DNA of 64,000 nucleotides from Arctopsyche grandis (Eukaryota; Arthropoda; Insecta; Trichoptera; Hydropsychidae), in contig NC_135360.1 in assembly GCF_051622035.1 (NCBI RefSeq), positions 16,372,501 to 16,436,500 on the forward strand, given 5' to 3'. The translations under genes were made by a program, and so were the position numbers. The notes beneath the pieces are model-generated. The model saw nothing but the letters and a program-made list of their open reading frames with translations, searched no databases and was not told the origin of the DNA. This document shows positions 49,300 to 62,649 of the stretch, one piece after another; positions within the stretch are counted from its first letter, which is position 1, and each line of letters opens with the position of its first letter.

Positions 49300-51160
49300 T
49301 AATTTCACTGGGGAATACAGGTTCACTTAAACACATACACGCTTTATAATCTTATCATGTAGAAACAATTGACTACACCTTGTTCACAGAAAAATATACA
49401 GCTTCAATGACATATTATCCGCAACTACGTATGTAGATTGATTTCGACGTTCATATACATGTATATAAGTGATATTTTCAAGTGCTTTCATACTAACTAA
49501 TACCTACTAACAAATACATACATATATCATTGCGGAAGTTCGTCAATCGTATTTATGGCACGCTATATCTTCGCAAGAGCTGTAGCTTGTCCGACCGTCG
49601 TCAAAAACACGCAATTGTGAAACTACATATTTGCGTGCTGTTGTTTTTTAAACCTACAAATTAAATTGAATTAATTCAATCGGAAATGTCTAGAAATCAA
49701 CTATCATAGACAGATTCGTGGATTTTAAGTCGGATTTTTAACGACATCACAACTCAGCCTTTTTCAGAGCGCAAAGGGATCACATTTGAAAATACAATGT
49801 ATCTACTATAGAAACTCTCACCATTAAGTAGTAAATATTATGTATCTATAGAAATAAAACTAACCAGACACAAAAAAATGACATAGAGGGGGTTTTTTAC
49901 ATTATAATATGTCCACTTTATACGTGTGCCAATGTATGGGAAATATGTCACATTCATGCGCGCTAAACAACATATAAACTACATTATATATTTTCACCAC
50001 TGATACATTCTCAAAATGGTTATTATCTAACAGTGTTTTCACGGGGTTAATGCAATTCCTGAAAATTCTGTTAAGATAAAGTTAAACTTCTTCATAATAA
50101 TTTTCGGTCGTGATTGCTCCTTGCGGTCACACAATAACGACACAATTTGAATGGGTGAAAGCGGACTCGCTTCCCCCATCTTCCGTTTCGAAATAATATA
50201 ATAATATTCGCTCCTTCGCTTCGTATCCTTTTAAACAGGGACTTAGGGATTCTGATGGCAAACGGGGATTATCTCCACCCCCTCCCCCTCCACAACCCAT
50301 TCCGTACCCGAAACGGGTTCGCTACTTTTCACGTGATTATGCTTCACTCTCGGGTGTCGTATCGACGCATTATCGAATCGAATCCTACATATTATTCCTA
50401 TTAGGTATATTGGAGAATTGGCAGTTTGCAAACACACGGGAAAGCAACGTCGGCTGCTGTCAAAAGCTCGTCGGGTCGATATTTCCGTAGTTAGTGCGTA
50501 GTGGGAGTGGATAGAGGAGACAATGCGGTCGACACAATTCGTCGGCTGCTGGAGGGATAACGAGCCGGATAACGGCGTCTCCGCGGTGACAGATTGCGTC
50601 GTCGGGAATCCCGACCCGAGTGGACCGACGAATCGATTGCCGTTTATGGGGTTTTATGAGTGAAATATTGGAGTGCAAATTGGATGCGAAGTGGTTTCCG
50701 CGACGCCCACGACAAAAGAACGGAGAGATCGCGTCGGCTAATTCGAAACCAGACGAGGGGGAGTATATATCGAGTCCATCACAAGTTCCGAATTTCAATC
50801 GAGGAGAATTCCGCTCTCGATTTCTCTTCCTCTTCCTGCGTTGCGTGCAGAGACGTCGCGTGGGGGCTGGAAAGCGAAGCGCCGGCTAGGGGCGGCACGT
50901 TCCGAAGAGCGTTTCAGTCAATGCAAACTAGTATATTAAAAATAATATTGAAATGATCAATTTTGATTAATCCATATTGTAAAATTCGCATGGTTTTATC
51001 CAGTTTCAATTTTCATCCTTTCAACTATCGGGAAAACTGTGTGAATACTAACTGCAAGGATGTACTGAATGTTGTTTAAACATGCTTGCACGTATTAACT
51101 ATCGCTGAGGATTCTGCCTTCATAAATAGCTGTGTTGGGTGGGGATCAACTAATTTAATG
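49300..51160. other. Putative intron with GC-rich patch at 50150-50920
   Basis: The 50150-50920 block is the most GC-rich, repeat-poor segment of this part of the window. It is open in three frames but shows no recognisable domain. It could be a regulatory element or an unrecognised leader exon. Confidence 0.35.
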
Positions 51161-51164
51161 TCAT

Positions 51165-51235
51165 TTATTTATTTAAGTTTGGACCATTGTGACATTACGG
51201 GAATCCCTAATGTACCACAATGGTCGGAAATATAA
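51165..51235 (-). mobile_element. Short LINE 3' tail remnant
   Basis: The minus strand reads GACCATTGTGGTACATTAGG, then GTCACAATGGTCCAAACTT, then AAATAAATAAATGACA. The ACCATTGTG/CACAATGGT strings form a hairpin just before the (AAAT)n tail, a layout typical of non-LTR element 3' ends. Confidence 0.4.
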
Positions 51236-51249
51236 TAGAGAAGAGAAAA

Positions 51250-54200
51250 AAAATAGTTCTGACAAAAATACATTAATTAATAATCATTAATAATAATAGT
51301 AGTACAATAAAAATATCAAATAAACAGAATAAGTATGGAATGTCTTGAATTTACAGCAAGCACCAATATATTATATAAGAACCAGACGTAAATACAAAAC
51401 ATACATTGTTCGGAAATGTATGTGTATAATATGTTTTACAGTGAAAGCGTCAAGTCAATACAAATCAGATGTATACATTGTCTAGTGAGTGTCTTCACTA
51501 GCTTTGATTTTTATTTAAAGCCAATAACGCTAGATTTCACAGATCTCTTACTAGACAAGGTATACATTGCCTTGCAAATTCATGCACTTGTCTCTGTGCA
51601 CCAGTAAATTTTCTGATCAAAGTTTGACAGACTAGCTGGTTTCGGCATTACTCTTCCGATGAATGTTTAAGAAAGGAACCAATTTATTGTTGGATATAAG
51701 TTGTTACTGTGTAAGTTTTACAACTGCATCCGTATTACCTACGATTTTAGGTTAGGGTAAAGTTATGTAGTGAAAGGTAATGTCGGATGACACCTCGTGT
51801 TGTATTCTAATGTGAAATAACTGCATGTACGGAGGCAAGCCAAAAGTCGTGTTTCGTTATAGGAGTTGTATAATTAATAATATGTTCTTCAATGCAATGT
51901 ATTGTCGCACTCTCTCAGTTTTTAGTTTAATACGTCATAGGCTGATTATATTTCGAACGTTTCCTTTCGTAAACTTTTACCTTGTACATATGGCAAGTGT
52001 ATGAAATTACTAGTAAACGTGTTCATTTATTCTCCCGTGTACAATGTTACAAATACCACATGATTTTGAAGATACAAACACATACTAAACAATGTATGTA
52101 TACATCAGTGAGCTTTACATTCTTGCTGTAACATGTGCAAATTTTCAAATTTGATTAAAAATCTTTTGCAAGAATCCTACTTATTCCACTAGCAGAATTA
52201 TCAAGCTTAATAAGTATTTTCGTGAAATAATCGTTAAATAATTAGATTATATTACAGTTTTATTGTTAAATCGACCATCAAAAGTATGAATCCGACGTTC
52301 TGATTTAGTTCCTTCTGAAACCTTACATCGTAGCAGCTAACATGGCAGTAGGGAGTAAAATGTGTTATTTTTCTTAGTTAACTAATTTGTTCTGATCAAT
52401 ATTTAATTATTTAATGGTGTATTTACAGTCGCCCAGTTGAAATCGAGATCTAGAGTTTGTCTAGCGACGTCGCTTGTACCCCCCCCCCCCCCGTACTGTT
52501 CAAACATAAATATCATCAGGAAAAACTAAAAACTCGATAAGAAGAAGGAAAGTTATAGGGGCGTCTGGATAATGAACGACCTTGAGTGTCTGAAACTTTC
52601 AGATTGTACAAAACCGTCACTCGAAGTTTTTCTTCTCAAGCCCCACCCGTTTTTCCGACCATTGAGTCCTTCGCAAACGTGCATTTCGCACGACGCTCCT
52701 CTCACTCTCTCGCATTGTTCTGAAGTTTTTCTTTCGGCTGTGAAGAAAAGTCGAAAAAAAGAATATCACTTTTCTGCTCTGGAACGCTTTCTGCACGGTC
52801 TAATATGAATGTATAATTCGAAAATGTCGTTGGGCATCCCACTTCCTTTCCTCCAAACCCCGTGAATATCTCACAGCTTCTCCCATTTTAGAATTGCTGA
52901 AACTTGGTCGATTTTCGCCGCCAACTTTCAACATTCACCCGTTCGAATTAAATTAATTCGGTCAATTCGTCGAGTCAAATTCAAATTCGGTCCCCGATGC
53001 TTGAAAAAATCGTCGAGGAAACTCTTATCCACTTATCCGAAGAAACAATTAAGTATTCGCCTACAAATGAAGCACTTTTTTTGTCATCAATCAAAAATAT
53101 ATTGAGCTGTCAATATAAAGCTTTGGCAGTATTGGTATAGAGAATATTGAAAACATACAAATATGTATATAGGTACAGTACATTTTATTTTTAAAATATG
53201 ATGAATTTTATCGTCTACGCTTTTTTTATATTTTTTCCATTGTAAACTAATCCGGCAACTAATCACTCACTACAAAATATATTTTTTTTAATTTCCACAA
53301 ATACTTATACCAAAACTTTTGCCACGGCAGGGCCTAAAAATCATAACATGTTGCTTACTAGTGAAAAGATTCTGCCTGAGGGTAAATGTTATTACGTGTC
53401 GGTTCTGTGTGTACAATGCTTGTCAACTTGTATTATGTCGAGTATATTATATGTATCACAATGAAAATATCTCAGAATAGCTCAATTCAACGCAGCACAA
53501 TCTGATGCGACCGAATTGAGTCATTCTGATTTTGTCTGTCGCGACTGTTTTCGCGGAACGCATCTCCCACCATAGTTATTGTCACGTGCAAAATTGTGTG
53601 AGGTAACTTACACCCACACGTGTCGGATGTTTTATGAACCTCTCTCTCATACAGTGTCACATCCTGAGAATTTTATGTTTGAATCGCCTCGTTTCTTATT
53701 GGACTCTCAGCTGTTACACCCCGGTTGTAAACTTTGGATAATTTCGAACTAAAAAGACATAAACGGCCGTAAAGTGTATCAATTTTCCGCGTGCGGCTTT
53801 TCACCTGTTTTTCTTTTTGCATACTTTGTTATTGGGTCATTTCTAAATAACTAAAATTTATACCTATTCCGTGTACTGGAACATCTGTTACTTTGACAAT
53901 TTTTTAACTATTTGATTTAAGAACATCAGATATATTGTATTGGTGATTGCTTAAGTTCGTGTCTGATTTTCATTGATAGCGGTAAACGTAAATAAATATG
54001 AACTTATGCAATTATCCAATACATCTTTATATAGGTACATATGTACATATATCCATGTACTTTTATAGTGTGACTTTTAGTTTATTCTTTGGATAAATTG
54101 AATATTTTGTATTACGAACTCAAATGAAAACTTTAGAAAGTCTCACCTGCCTCTAGATTCTAGAAAGTCGTAGAAGGGTACACTTATATTGACCCAAAAC

Positions 54201-54540
54201 GGTCACTATTTGTTTTGATCACTATTTTTAGTACATTTCTCATAATAATAGTCAATCGTGATTGCAACAATTTATGCTTAGTTTTTTTTTTTTTTTTGTG
54301 AATATTGATTGACAAATTTATTGACTTTACTTCTAATGACTCCGCTACGTTGCAATTAAATTCGGTGATTCCTGGGTGGTATGGCATGGTATAAACTTTA
54401 CTATATTTTTTTCCTTTTGACGGTATGACGTCTATTTTTAGTTACCATTTTTGAAATTGATATGAACTTATATTTCACTCTTTATACGGTAAGATACATT
54501 TTAAATATCCTTTAAGTTCAATTTGATTTAATTGAAAATT
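51250..54540. other. Putative intron, C14 run, GC-richer patch at 52500-53050
   Basis: AT-rich DNA with a C14 homopolymer at 52479-52492 followed by a moderately GC-rich, repeat-poor patch to about 53050. No supportable exon, RNA gene or transposon terminus. Confidence 0.35.
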
Positions 54541-54553
54541 GTACACTTTTAAG

Positions 54554-54892
54554 CAGGTCTGTGGAATCGGTTAAAAATTTATCGACTCTAACCTGAACAA
54601 TTTTATTTAAGATCAATTTTTCTTGCCAACGTTTAAAATTATTAGTAATGAAAATAATAGCGATATTTAAAATTTAAAAAAATAAAGGAATAAAAAAATC
54701 ACTAAAAATAGATATATAACAAAATTTTTTGAATGATTAGTAATTAAATGGGTATGAATAAAATGTAAGTACATTCATGGTGTATGTGTTTGAATACCGC
54801 AATAAAGAAAATAATTATAAAAAAGGGAGTCTGATTCGATTAATTTTTACGAATACGACTCCGCTTGAAATATTCTTGACTCCACAGCCCTT
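54554..54892. mobile_element. MITE with GGAGTCG-rich ends, copy 2
   Basis: The left end CAGGTCTGTGGAATCGG and the right end on the minus strand, AAGGGCTGTGGAGTCAAG, are related to each other and to the element at 43182-43722 (shared core CTGTGGARTC). The AT-rich interior is non-coding. No clear target duplication. Confidence 0.5.
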
Positions 54893-54899
54893 TTTTCTG

Positions 54900-57800
54900 A
54901 TTATTTTTTTTTATAGTTTATTGTCTTTCAAATATCGCTTTACTGGGATAAAAATCAGAAATAATTAATAAATTAAATATATTTTGATTATTTAAATACT
55001 GCCCAATCTGTATATGCATGTACATATGTAGATATGTACTTTAACGGTACTTCGGTACACACGCCATGCTCACTCTCGAAATTAAACTTGTAATTTTTAG
55101 TACATATTGTTGTTTTAACCTTTTGCGGATAAAATTCGACATGTTTAACCAACGGAAGGTCAAAGTTGTAATCGAATTTACCGCAAAACCGAAACCTCGG
55201 TTCTCGTGCGCGACGTCTCCCAGTACCGTTAACGTTAAGAAATAATAAAAATAATAATCATCAAATATTTATCATCATTGCACAATCCATTGCATTTCTT
55301 TTGAAATTTTTGCCAGTATATAGTTAGTACCTACATTTATACATACATATGTATAAATTTAACGCGTATTGTTGGGCTTCAGTTTATTCATGATATATCC
55401 GAAAGGCAAACGCTTTCAGACGTCACCTCAACATGTTGCCCAAGCTGAAAGTATGGTAAATAATATATTATCCTGACGTGCGAGGCTCAAGCTGAGACGA
55501 TGTCAACCAACTCTTCATATTATTATATTATAATAATACATCTTGCCTCTTTTGTTGTGCCGCCGCTTTGTTGCGCCCCGTTTACAATCTTTAAACGTAG
55601 TTAATTTAACGCACATTCGTAGAGAGAGAATCTTTTATGGTTCATTTTTAATTATATATCATAATGGTATTCATACATATACGTATGTATGTATTCAATG
55701 GGGGATGCTATTTGCATAGTTGATGAGCTTCGCTGTTCATTTTTAGTTGACTTTTTTATTTCAATTACGTATGTTCGCTTTTGGTATATTTTTTTCGGCA
55801 TTTTTTTAATATTTTGTGTGAGGCTAAATTTTAGTACGAAAAATTATTATATCGAGCGAACGTTACGAAGGGTTTTGGGACGTTATGAACCCACTCAATG
55901 GTTAAAAGCCTCAAATACGCTAAATGTGAAATGCCTAATAATATGTATTTTAATTTTTTATGTAACTATGTATACGTTTTTTATGTAACTACGTTTTTGC
56001 TGTACTATTTGAGACTATAAAGTCAGTAAAAATTGTCATTTCTTACAAATACAAGTCATTCGCGGTGAATTGATCTTTTTTTTTTCTTATGAGAAAGAGA
56101 TCTTCGTTGTGAAAAAATTCAGGCTTCTATGAACGACGTTTATGAGGTGCGTTTCGTTATAATTTGTTGCTGGTTATATTTATATTCCTATCTGAAAACT
56201 GATGAAATTATATATTTCTTGTTGCTTCCTTGTTTCAGTAAACCTTCGATGTTTCGAAACAAACGTTAAAATCTCACCCCATGCAATCATAAGTATTCGT
56301 GTAAGATTACGCCAGAAAATGTCTTGTATCGTAAAACCCTTTCCTAATCGTGAATAACGTTAATTCGTTAGTCTTTATGACTCATCAAATAAGTCCATCT
56401 GCAATGCTCGTTGTGAGTCCTACGATTTATCATAACTTTTTAAATGTGTGAATATTTTATCTTTTTCCATATTTAAATCAGAGTTTTAAAATCGCCACCC
56501 ACCGCATAGCATTAACTCGATAAACAAAGATGAAAAGATATTCATGATTCGCACATTTCATTTCGAATTTCCGATGTGGCTGAATACTTAATTCATTTTT
56601 TTCCCCTCAAATTCTTATATGGGCCTTTATATTTAAAAGTCCACTTTTCTTCATTTCGAGAAATACATGATATTTGCGTAATATTTAAAATACTGGTGAC
56701 CTGTAATACGTTTATTCTGTTTTTCTGAGATTCTGGACATATCGAATTTTAATTCGATATGTCCAGATATATAATTGGACTTCGGCCACCTTCAAATATA
56801 AAATATATTTTCATATAGGCTCATATAATACATATTATATATTTTCAAGTAGATTGTGTTCGAATTATTCATTTTCATTTGAAATTCGTCAATTTAATCC
56901 CTAAAAATAATTCCTCTGAAAATCGGCCCTAATATATTCCACCACCTCATATAGGTAGTTATATACATACACCTATATATACATACAGTCATTTTATTTC
57001 CTTTCAACCGATAATGCTAAACTTCTCATCATTCGGCGGAAACAAATCAATATTGACACGTTTGTACGTACATATCTGTAGGATTTTCACCTTGTACAAC
57101 AATCTTGAGAAGCGTTGCCGTAGATTAAACAGCTTCAGTGATAAATCGTTCAAATTACATATTATATTATTATATTGCGAAATGAAACACATAATCATTC
57201 ATTTTCACATAAACGAGGACCAACAACTGCTTTGCGTCGCTCGTAAAAGATGTCCGTATAAGGTCAGAAGTCTCCTATTGCGGCACAGTGCGGCTCAAAA
57301 GTCGTCGGCGACTACCACCACTACTACCACATGAGTGTCATAGTTGAAAAATGTCCTTAGGAATATTTTTCGCATTATGTGCGCATAAATCGCCGAGAGT
57401 TTGTCGTGACGCGACGTCCCAGTTTCATGGCTCTCGCCCAAAGGGTTACAGTTCGCAGAGTTATAACCCACCCTCAGCACCGTTAAAGACAATGTATTAA
57501 ATACCCCACGTACTACACGATCCTCCCCAGTAGTAAGTAGTACCTACAGAGCAGTAAAAATAAGGTACTACTACCATTGGGTACGTCGTCGACTCGCCAT
57601 ACAAGAAAGTATTGATCATTCAGGTCGTTTTGTGCATTCGAAACACGTTTTCTCGACCGCACACACATGTATACTCTTGGTACACGTGTACACATGGACA
57701 GACACGTGCAGCCATGCTCGATAAGTTATACGTATATGTAGATGTGTACTAGAGACGTTCCCTTGATTGGATCGACACATATTCGCGTACATTTTTGTTA

Positions 57801-60480
57801 TGGTGATTAAACGCCTCTACAATGAGCGCTCTCCTGCTCTCCCCCTCCAAAGCTTCCTAAACCTCCCTTCCGAATTCGTTGATTGGATTTGCGATTACGT
57901 GATTAATTCCGGCCTCTCAACCCTTTTACGCTTCCGATCGAATTGTGCCGCAATACCCAATTCATTAATTTTTTATTGTAATGGTTTAACAATATACATA
58001 CTTTTGATGTCATATTGTATGGAGGGATTTTCGATTTCTGATTTTTTTTTAATATAAAGCCCTGATGTTTATTCGCGAGAAACGTGTAACGCCTCTCGGG
58101 AATGGTGTCTCACGTCTACTAGATAGGATAGGACTGGAATGAAGGAGGAGGCGATGATTTGGTGGGTAGGATAAATGTGGTGCAAATTTAACCCAAATTG
58201 ATTAAGATAAATGGCTAAATTTTGACAGCATACGGGCCTATCTGAATTTAATATAATTCAAATCTTGCTAACTATTCTAGTAGTGGAAATTCATCGAATA
58301 CATTTTTCGACTTGTGTTTGTTAGTTTTTTTGGTAAATTTGTGAAATTTTATGTCTGCATGTTCTCTCTGTTTATTGATTACACTGGCTAAAGATTAGAG
58401 TAGAACAATATCCCAAAACCCTCTGTAACGTGCAGCTAAGTACGTAGCTTTTACCAGGCTTTGTATGGTTTTTAGGATTAAGTTTCCGAAAGTATAGGGT
58501 ATCGCGTTGAAGGCTACGAGATTTTCATGGAATATTAAACAAATAAACATGGTGTATAAATAAAGTTTTTAAAATTTTGCTTTAATTGGTCGAAAGTTTC
58601 AATTTTATAGAAAACATATTAAGCCAACTGTTCATATTTGGCAGTGGGCTACATATCATACTTGTTCAACTAGTCGGCTTAAGTTATATATTTTCTAAAC
58701 AGGGCCACATGTTGACCAACCCTGGATTATCGAACATATAAGTTTTTAATGTCATATATGTATGCATATATTATAATTTATAATGAAATAGTTCGAAATC
58801 GTTCAATGATGCATGGGTTTCAAATACAAAATATGCATTGGAAAAAGTTTATCTATGGATTTGTTAGAAATTCGGCATTCAAGCTCGGGTTGTTCGAATT
58901 CGATTATTCAAAACGTTACGAGTATTCGACAAAGCCGAGCTATTCCGTTTTCAGTTTCAACAGTTCGACTCTCAAGTGCTATAATAGTGCTCATTAAATC
59001 ATGATGCGCCTATTTGAAAACATCGAATGAAAATGAAACTGTAATTGTGTAAAAAAATTCACAATATTTTAGGTAGTACATGATTTTGATTTCGCTTTCG
59101 TTCACATTTATGTAATCACAATTGCATAAGTATGTATGGGATAGATTTAAGCCTGAACGACTCTTACCGCGTTTATGAGTAGTTTACGTTTATCTACCGA
59201 ACGTAAACAATCGTATGTATGTATATGTATAATATTATTATTCGCATGAAACCAAAATAATCTTTATATACGAGATATACTAATACAGTTAAATTTAGTA
59301 AATTGTCTACCGCATAGTGCCTACGTATACATTCACGACCTACAGATAAATACACTTGAATATTTGGAGCTTTTGTATGATATTGATGTCACGCAGTGCT
59401 GCGGTACTTTAGCGAAATTGTACCCATTATATAATATTGTGTATTAGTTTAACTATTTAATATAAATATGTATGTATTGTACCTCCATGTTCATACAAGT
59501 TGTATAAAAATCAATAAAATCTTAAGGTTTTCTTTTGTATTGTGAATATTTCAATTTATAATCATCGTATTTCATTATTTTTATAAATGTTTTAATTATA
59601 TATTACGATGCTGCGTTCTCGAGGATTTTTTTAAAGTTTGCAATCTGTAAAAAAAAATATACAATATTAATAATATACCGTTGTCATTGCAGCAAAAAGC
59701 ATTAATTATACTATTATGAACGTTTCAAGTTGTTTTTATTTTAAATGTAGAAAAAGATTCACAAGGTTAGAAGATTACTCGTGAATGGTTTCCATTAAGC
59801 AAAATTACGCTTTATTTGAGTTATCTTAATTTATACTTCTTTCTTTTATCCGTGTACAAAATGGATGACAAGATTGCAGTAATTTTCGACTTCTTCTCCG
59901 CACGAAACTCCAACGGAATTTGAAAACTGCCATACACAACATAACTACTAAGACTACCACTAGTTTAGACTAAATAATTCTATTCTGTGGAATTTGGCGA
60001 AATTAATTATTTAAAGTAGCTCAGGTATATCGAAATTAATGCAAAAAAAAAACACTTCTCTCACTGTGCTAAAAAGAATTCGCTAGCCACTATGCTAGAC
60101 TCCAGGCGTTCATTTATAAATGTGTGGTTCAAGTCAAAATAATGCAAAATCTGCGAGATTAATTATTGTTATTAGCTATAAATATCATTTTACCAAGTAT
60201 TAAACTTATAAAATAAATAAGTGCAAGAAATAAAAAAGACTGCTAAGACAGAAACGTCATTCCAAGGCGGATATCATTCTAACACTGGCCGCTGAGTTTG
60301 GTGCATGCTAAATTCCCCCTTCCTCTCGCACGTGTACAAGAGGCAAATAATTATTATTCCTGTTGTTATTGATCAATGCTTTTATTTCCTAATTGCATAA
60401 TTCGAATCGTAGAGGTTTTTATAGAGGAAATAAAATATATATAAGTCCTGGTCACTCACTATCTATCACAGTGCGGCAAG
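54900..60480. other. Putative intron or intergenic DNA, little recognised
   Basis: Mostly AT-rich. Contains a perfect palindrome at 56732-56767 and GC-richer spots around 55370-55620 and 57300-57500. Open frames here (for example 55689-55988, 57014-57334 and 57767-58057) lack splice support and family resemblance. Confidence 0.35.
56732..56767. repeat. Perfect 17-bp palindrome, 2-base spacer
   Basis: TCTGGACATATCGAATT, two bases, then its exact reverse complement. Too tight a loop for a microRNA precursor; more likely a binding-site dyad or the scar of a small palindromic insertion. Confidence 0.75.
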
Positions 60481-60559
60481 TGTTGACCTAGCTCACTAGT
60501 TAATACCTGGTTGACACAATAAGAGTGCACTCAGACCGAGTCCGCTAAGTTGGTTACAA

Positions 60560-60985
60560 ATTAGCGGGCTTAAATCCCGGCCGGAATCGAAAAATGTATT
60601 CGATTTTTTCGATGATTAGGAGCACATCTACCGCTGTTGGTAAGGTCACTGATGTTTAATTAAATCCAAATCAACAGTCTAATGTTAGAGTTGGTCAATA
60701 TATTTAACAGTTTGTGACGGTTCCATTAAAGTCCAAATTTGTTGATTGTTGCAAGCATACATACGTTGAGGCTTTTGTTTGAATGTACACACAGGTAGCT
60801 TTACTTTTTTGTACTTTAAATTTGTTGTACTTTAAATTTCAATTATGATTCAAGTGCATACATATACATACATATGTATTTCGCAATTACTCACTCTCTC
60901 GCACTTTTGTTTATTTTCCTTCGAAATGAACCCAAGAACGAGCAGAAAGCGTTCGTCACCAGCTCGCACATAGCACACGAGTGAG
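60560..60985. other. Putative intron, weak SINE-like string at its start
   Basis: GGGCTTAAATCCCGGCC near 60567 resembles a polymerase III B box in 9 of 11 key positions, but A-box spacing is poor and no cloverleaf forms, so I do not call a tRNA or SINE. The rest is AT-rich. Confidence 0.3.
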
Positions 60986-60999
60986 TGGTCACATATGAA

Positions 61000-61560
61000 T
61001 GTATATTATTCGGACACGGCTTAGCGTTAACCCTGTGTATCGAACAATGGCGGATGTTTGTAGGGGAGCAGTAACCTGGATACGAGGCCCGTTGCGGCGC
61101 GCATACATCACTCGATGGAGGTCACACTTGTGTTTCTTCGCGGACACGCAACAATGGCCGCCGGGAACAATAGCCAAATTAATGCTCCGCGATAAAAACC
61201 AAACACCCGCTGCCACCCGTTTTGGGTTGATTTAACCCCGGCCGCGGGCAGCACCGGGCACCTGGCGGAGATGTGGCGGATTTCTCGGAACCGCGTCGTT
61301 TCGGGCCGTTTGCGTCATCCGAATGCGTCTCCGAAACGATGCAGTTTAGCCATTTGGTTCGTCTCGGCAGATGTAAGTCGGTGTAAACGAGCCGTGAAAT
61401 TTGCACGAGTCGTCGCGGTTCAAATGTCGCAATGTGGATGCGTAATTGCGCTCGAAAGGTTTACTTTGTCGCCAGTCGACTATCTAACGTAATTTTGCTT
61501 GTATCGATCGATTCCGGTAATAGGGTTTTGAAATGTGTGTGGGATTGTAACGAGCGATTC
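61000..61560. other. GC-rich, repeat-poor island
   Basis: High GC and CpG, with ACAATGGCGG at about 61046 and ACAATGGCCG at about 61150. No transposon ends. Overlapping frames on both strands have no domain. Candidate enhancer or distal promoter. Confidence 0.4.
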
Positions 61561-61569
61561 AACTCGCAA

Positions 61570-62640
61570 AAAGTAAATAAATAAACATCAGTTCATTGAA
61601 CTTAACTACCTCAAATTTCTTAACTACCTCAAATATTCAAATTAACGCAGAATGAGGATGAAAAGTTTTGGCCCCCAAAATAGGCCGATTTTTTTATTAT
61701 GCGAAACTTAATTATTTCTTGACCTTTATTATTACAGATCTTTTTTATTCGCGAAAAATATCATAATTAATTCTACAAGCTTAATTAAGAATTCTTGAAA
61801 GCTCATTTTTACTGAAATTTATAACGCTATTGTAATTTTAAAAAAATTATAAAAGCTAAAACCTTTTTTTACCCAAGTTACTTTATCTTTAATATATAAA
61901 GCATTAACTGGAGCGAAAACTCTACCCTCAAATTTTGTATTAATTCCAATTATAACTGGAGAAAATTTGTTGATTGGATTGGAAATTCATTGGATTGATT
62001 GATTGAAGGGGTTTGCCGCACGTTTCAGGAGTCTCGTTTCCATCTGAAATTTTCTATGTAGGCTATTTACCTACGGCGTAATCAATCTCGCAATTGATGA
62101 TTATATTTACCGTTTTTGGTTTCGACTAATTATGTAAATTAGCAGTTGGCGGCACCACTCACGCAATGGGAGCATATATATAGAAATATCGAGTGTATTT
62201 TTCAGTGGCATAACTCGATTTGATCAATGAAATTTTTACCCCTTCGCCTTCCAATTCCCTCCCCTCGTAATTTAACTCGTTATTTCACATGTGATCCAAA
62301 TTGTCAACTATTTTGGTGCTAAAATTCATTCGGTTAAATAAGTTGTATACATTCTTGATTTTGTTTATTACAGGCATAGTTCCATTTAAAAATTGGCATA
62401 ACAAAATTTTTGTTCTTCCCGCCAAATCAAAAAAACTTTCTGTTCATCTCATCCACTCCTAAAGACATTGAAAAACATTTTTTTAAATACTCTGCATATT
62501 TAAAAAAAAATCTATTCCTCTGGAATGAAACTCGGAAGTTTGGGTCAATATTAGTTTTTTTGTTGTATTAAAGTTATTGATTTAACCTTAAAATAAAACA
62601 AATTTAACTTGGACGTATGGAAAGGTTGCCATAGATCGAA
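61570..62640. other. AT-rich DNA, nothing recognised
   Basis: No exon, RNA gene or repeat boundary identified. Contains a direct repeat of TTAACTACCTCAAAT at about 61600-61634. Confidence 0.4.
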
Positions 62641-62649
62641 ATGAACCAT

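Noticed and set aside
50460-50956. Coding exon in the GC-rich patch (frames of 89-112 aa on both strands)
   Set aside because: No domain, no consistent splice sites, and three mutually overlapping frames are open, as expected from composition.
57295-57340. Short tandem ACCACTACT stretch as a CRISPR-like or regulatory array
   Set aside because: Only a few imperfect trinucleotide units; an ordinary microsatellite in a eukaryotic genome.
58850-58990. Another ATTCGAATA-type hAT end
   Set aside because: It has TTCGAATTCGA strings and a 7-bp AGCTCGG/CCGAGCT pair, but no TAGGGATCCC end and no flanking duplication.
60487-60583. tRNA gene or tRNA-derived SINE
   Set aside because: There is a B-box-like string, but the A-box candidate is too far away (about 79 bases) and no acceptor stem or cloverleaf pairs.
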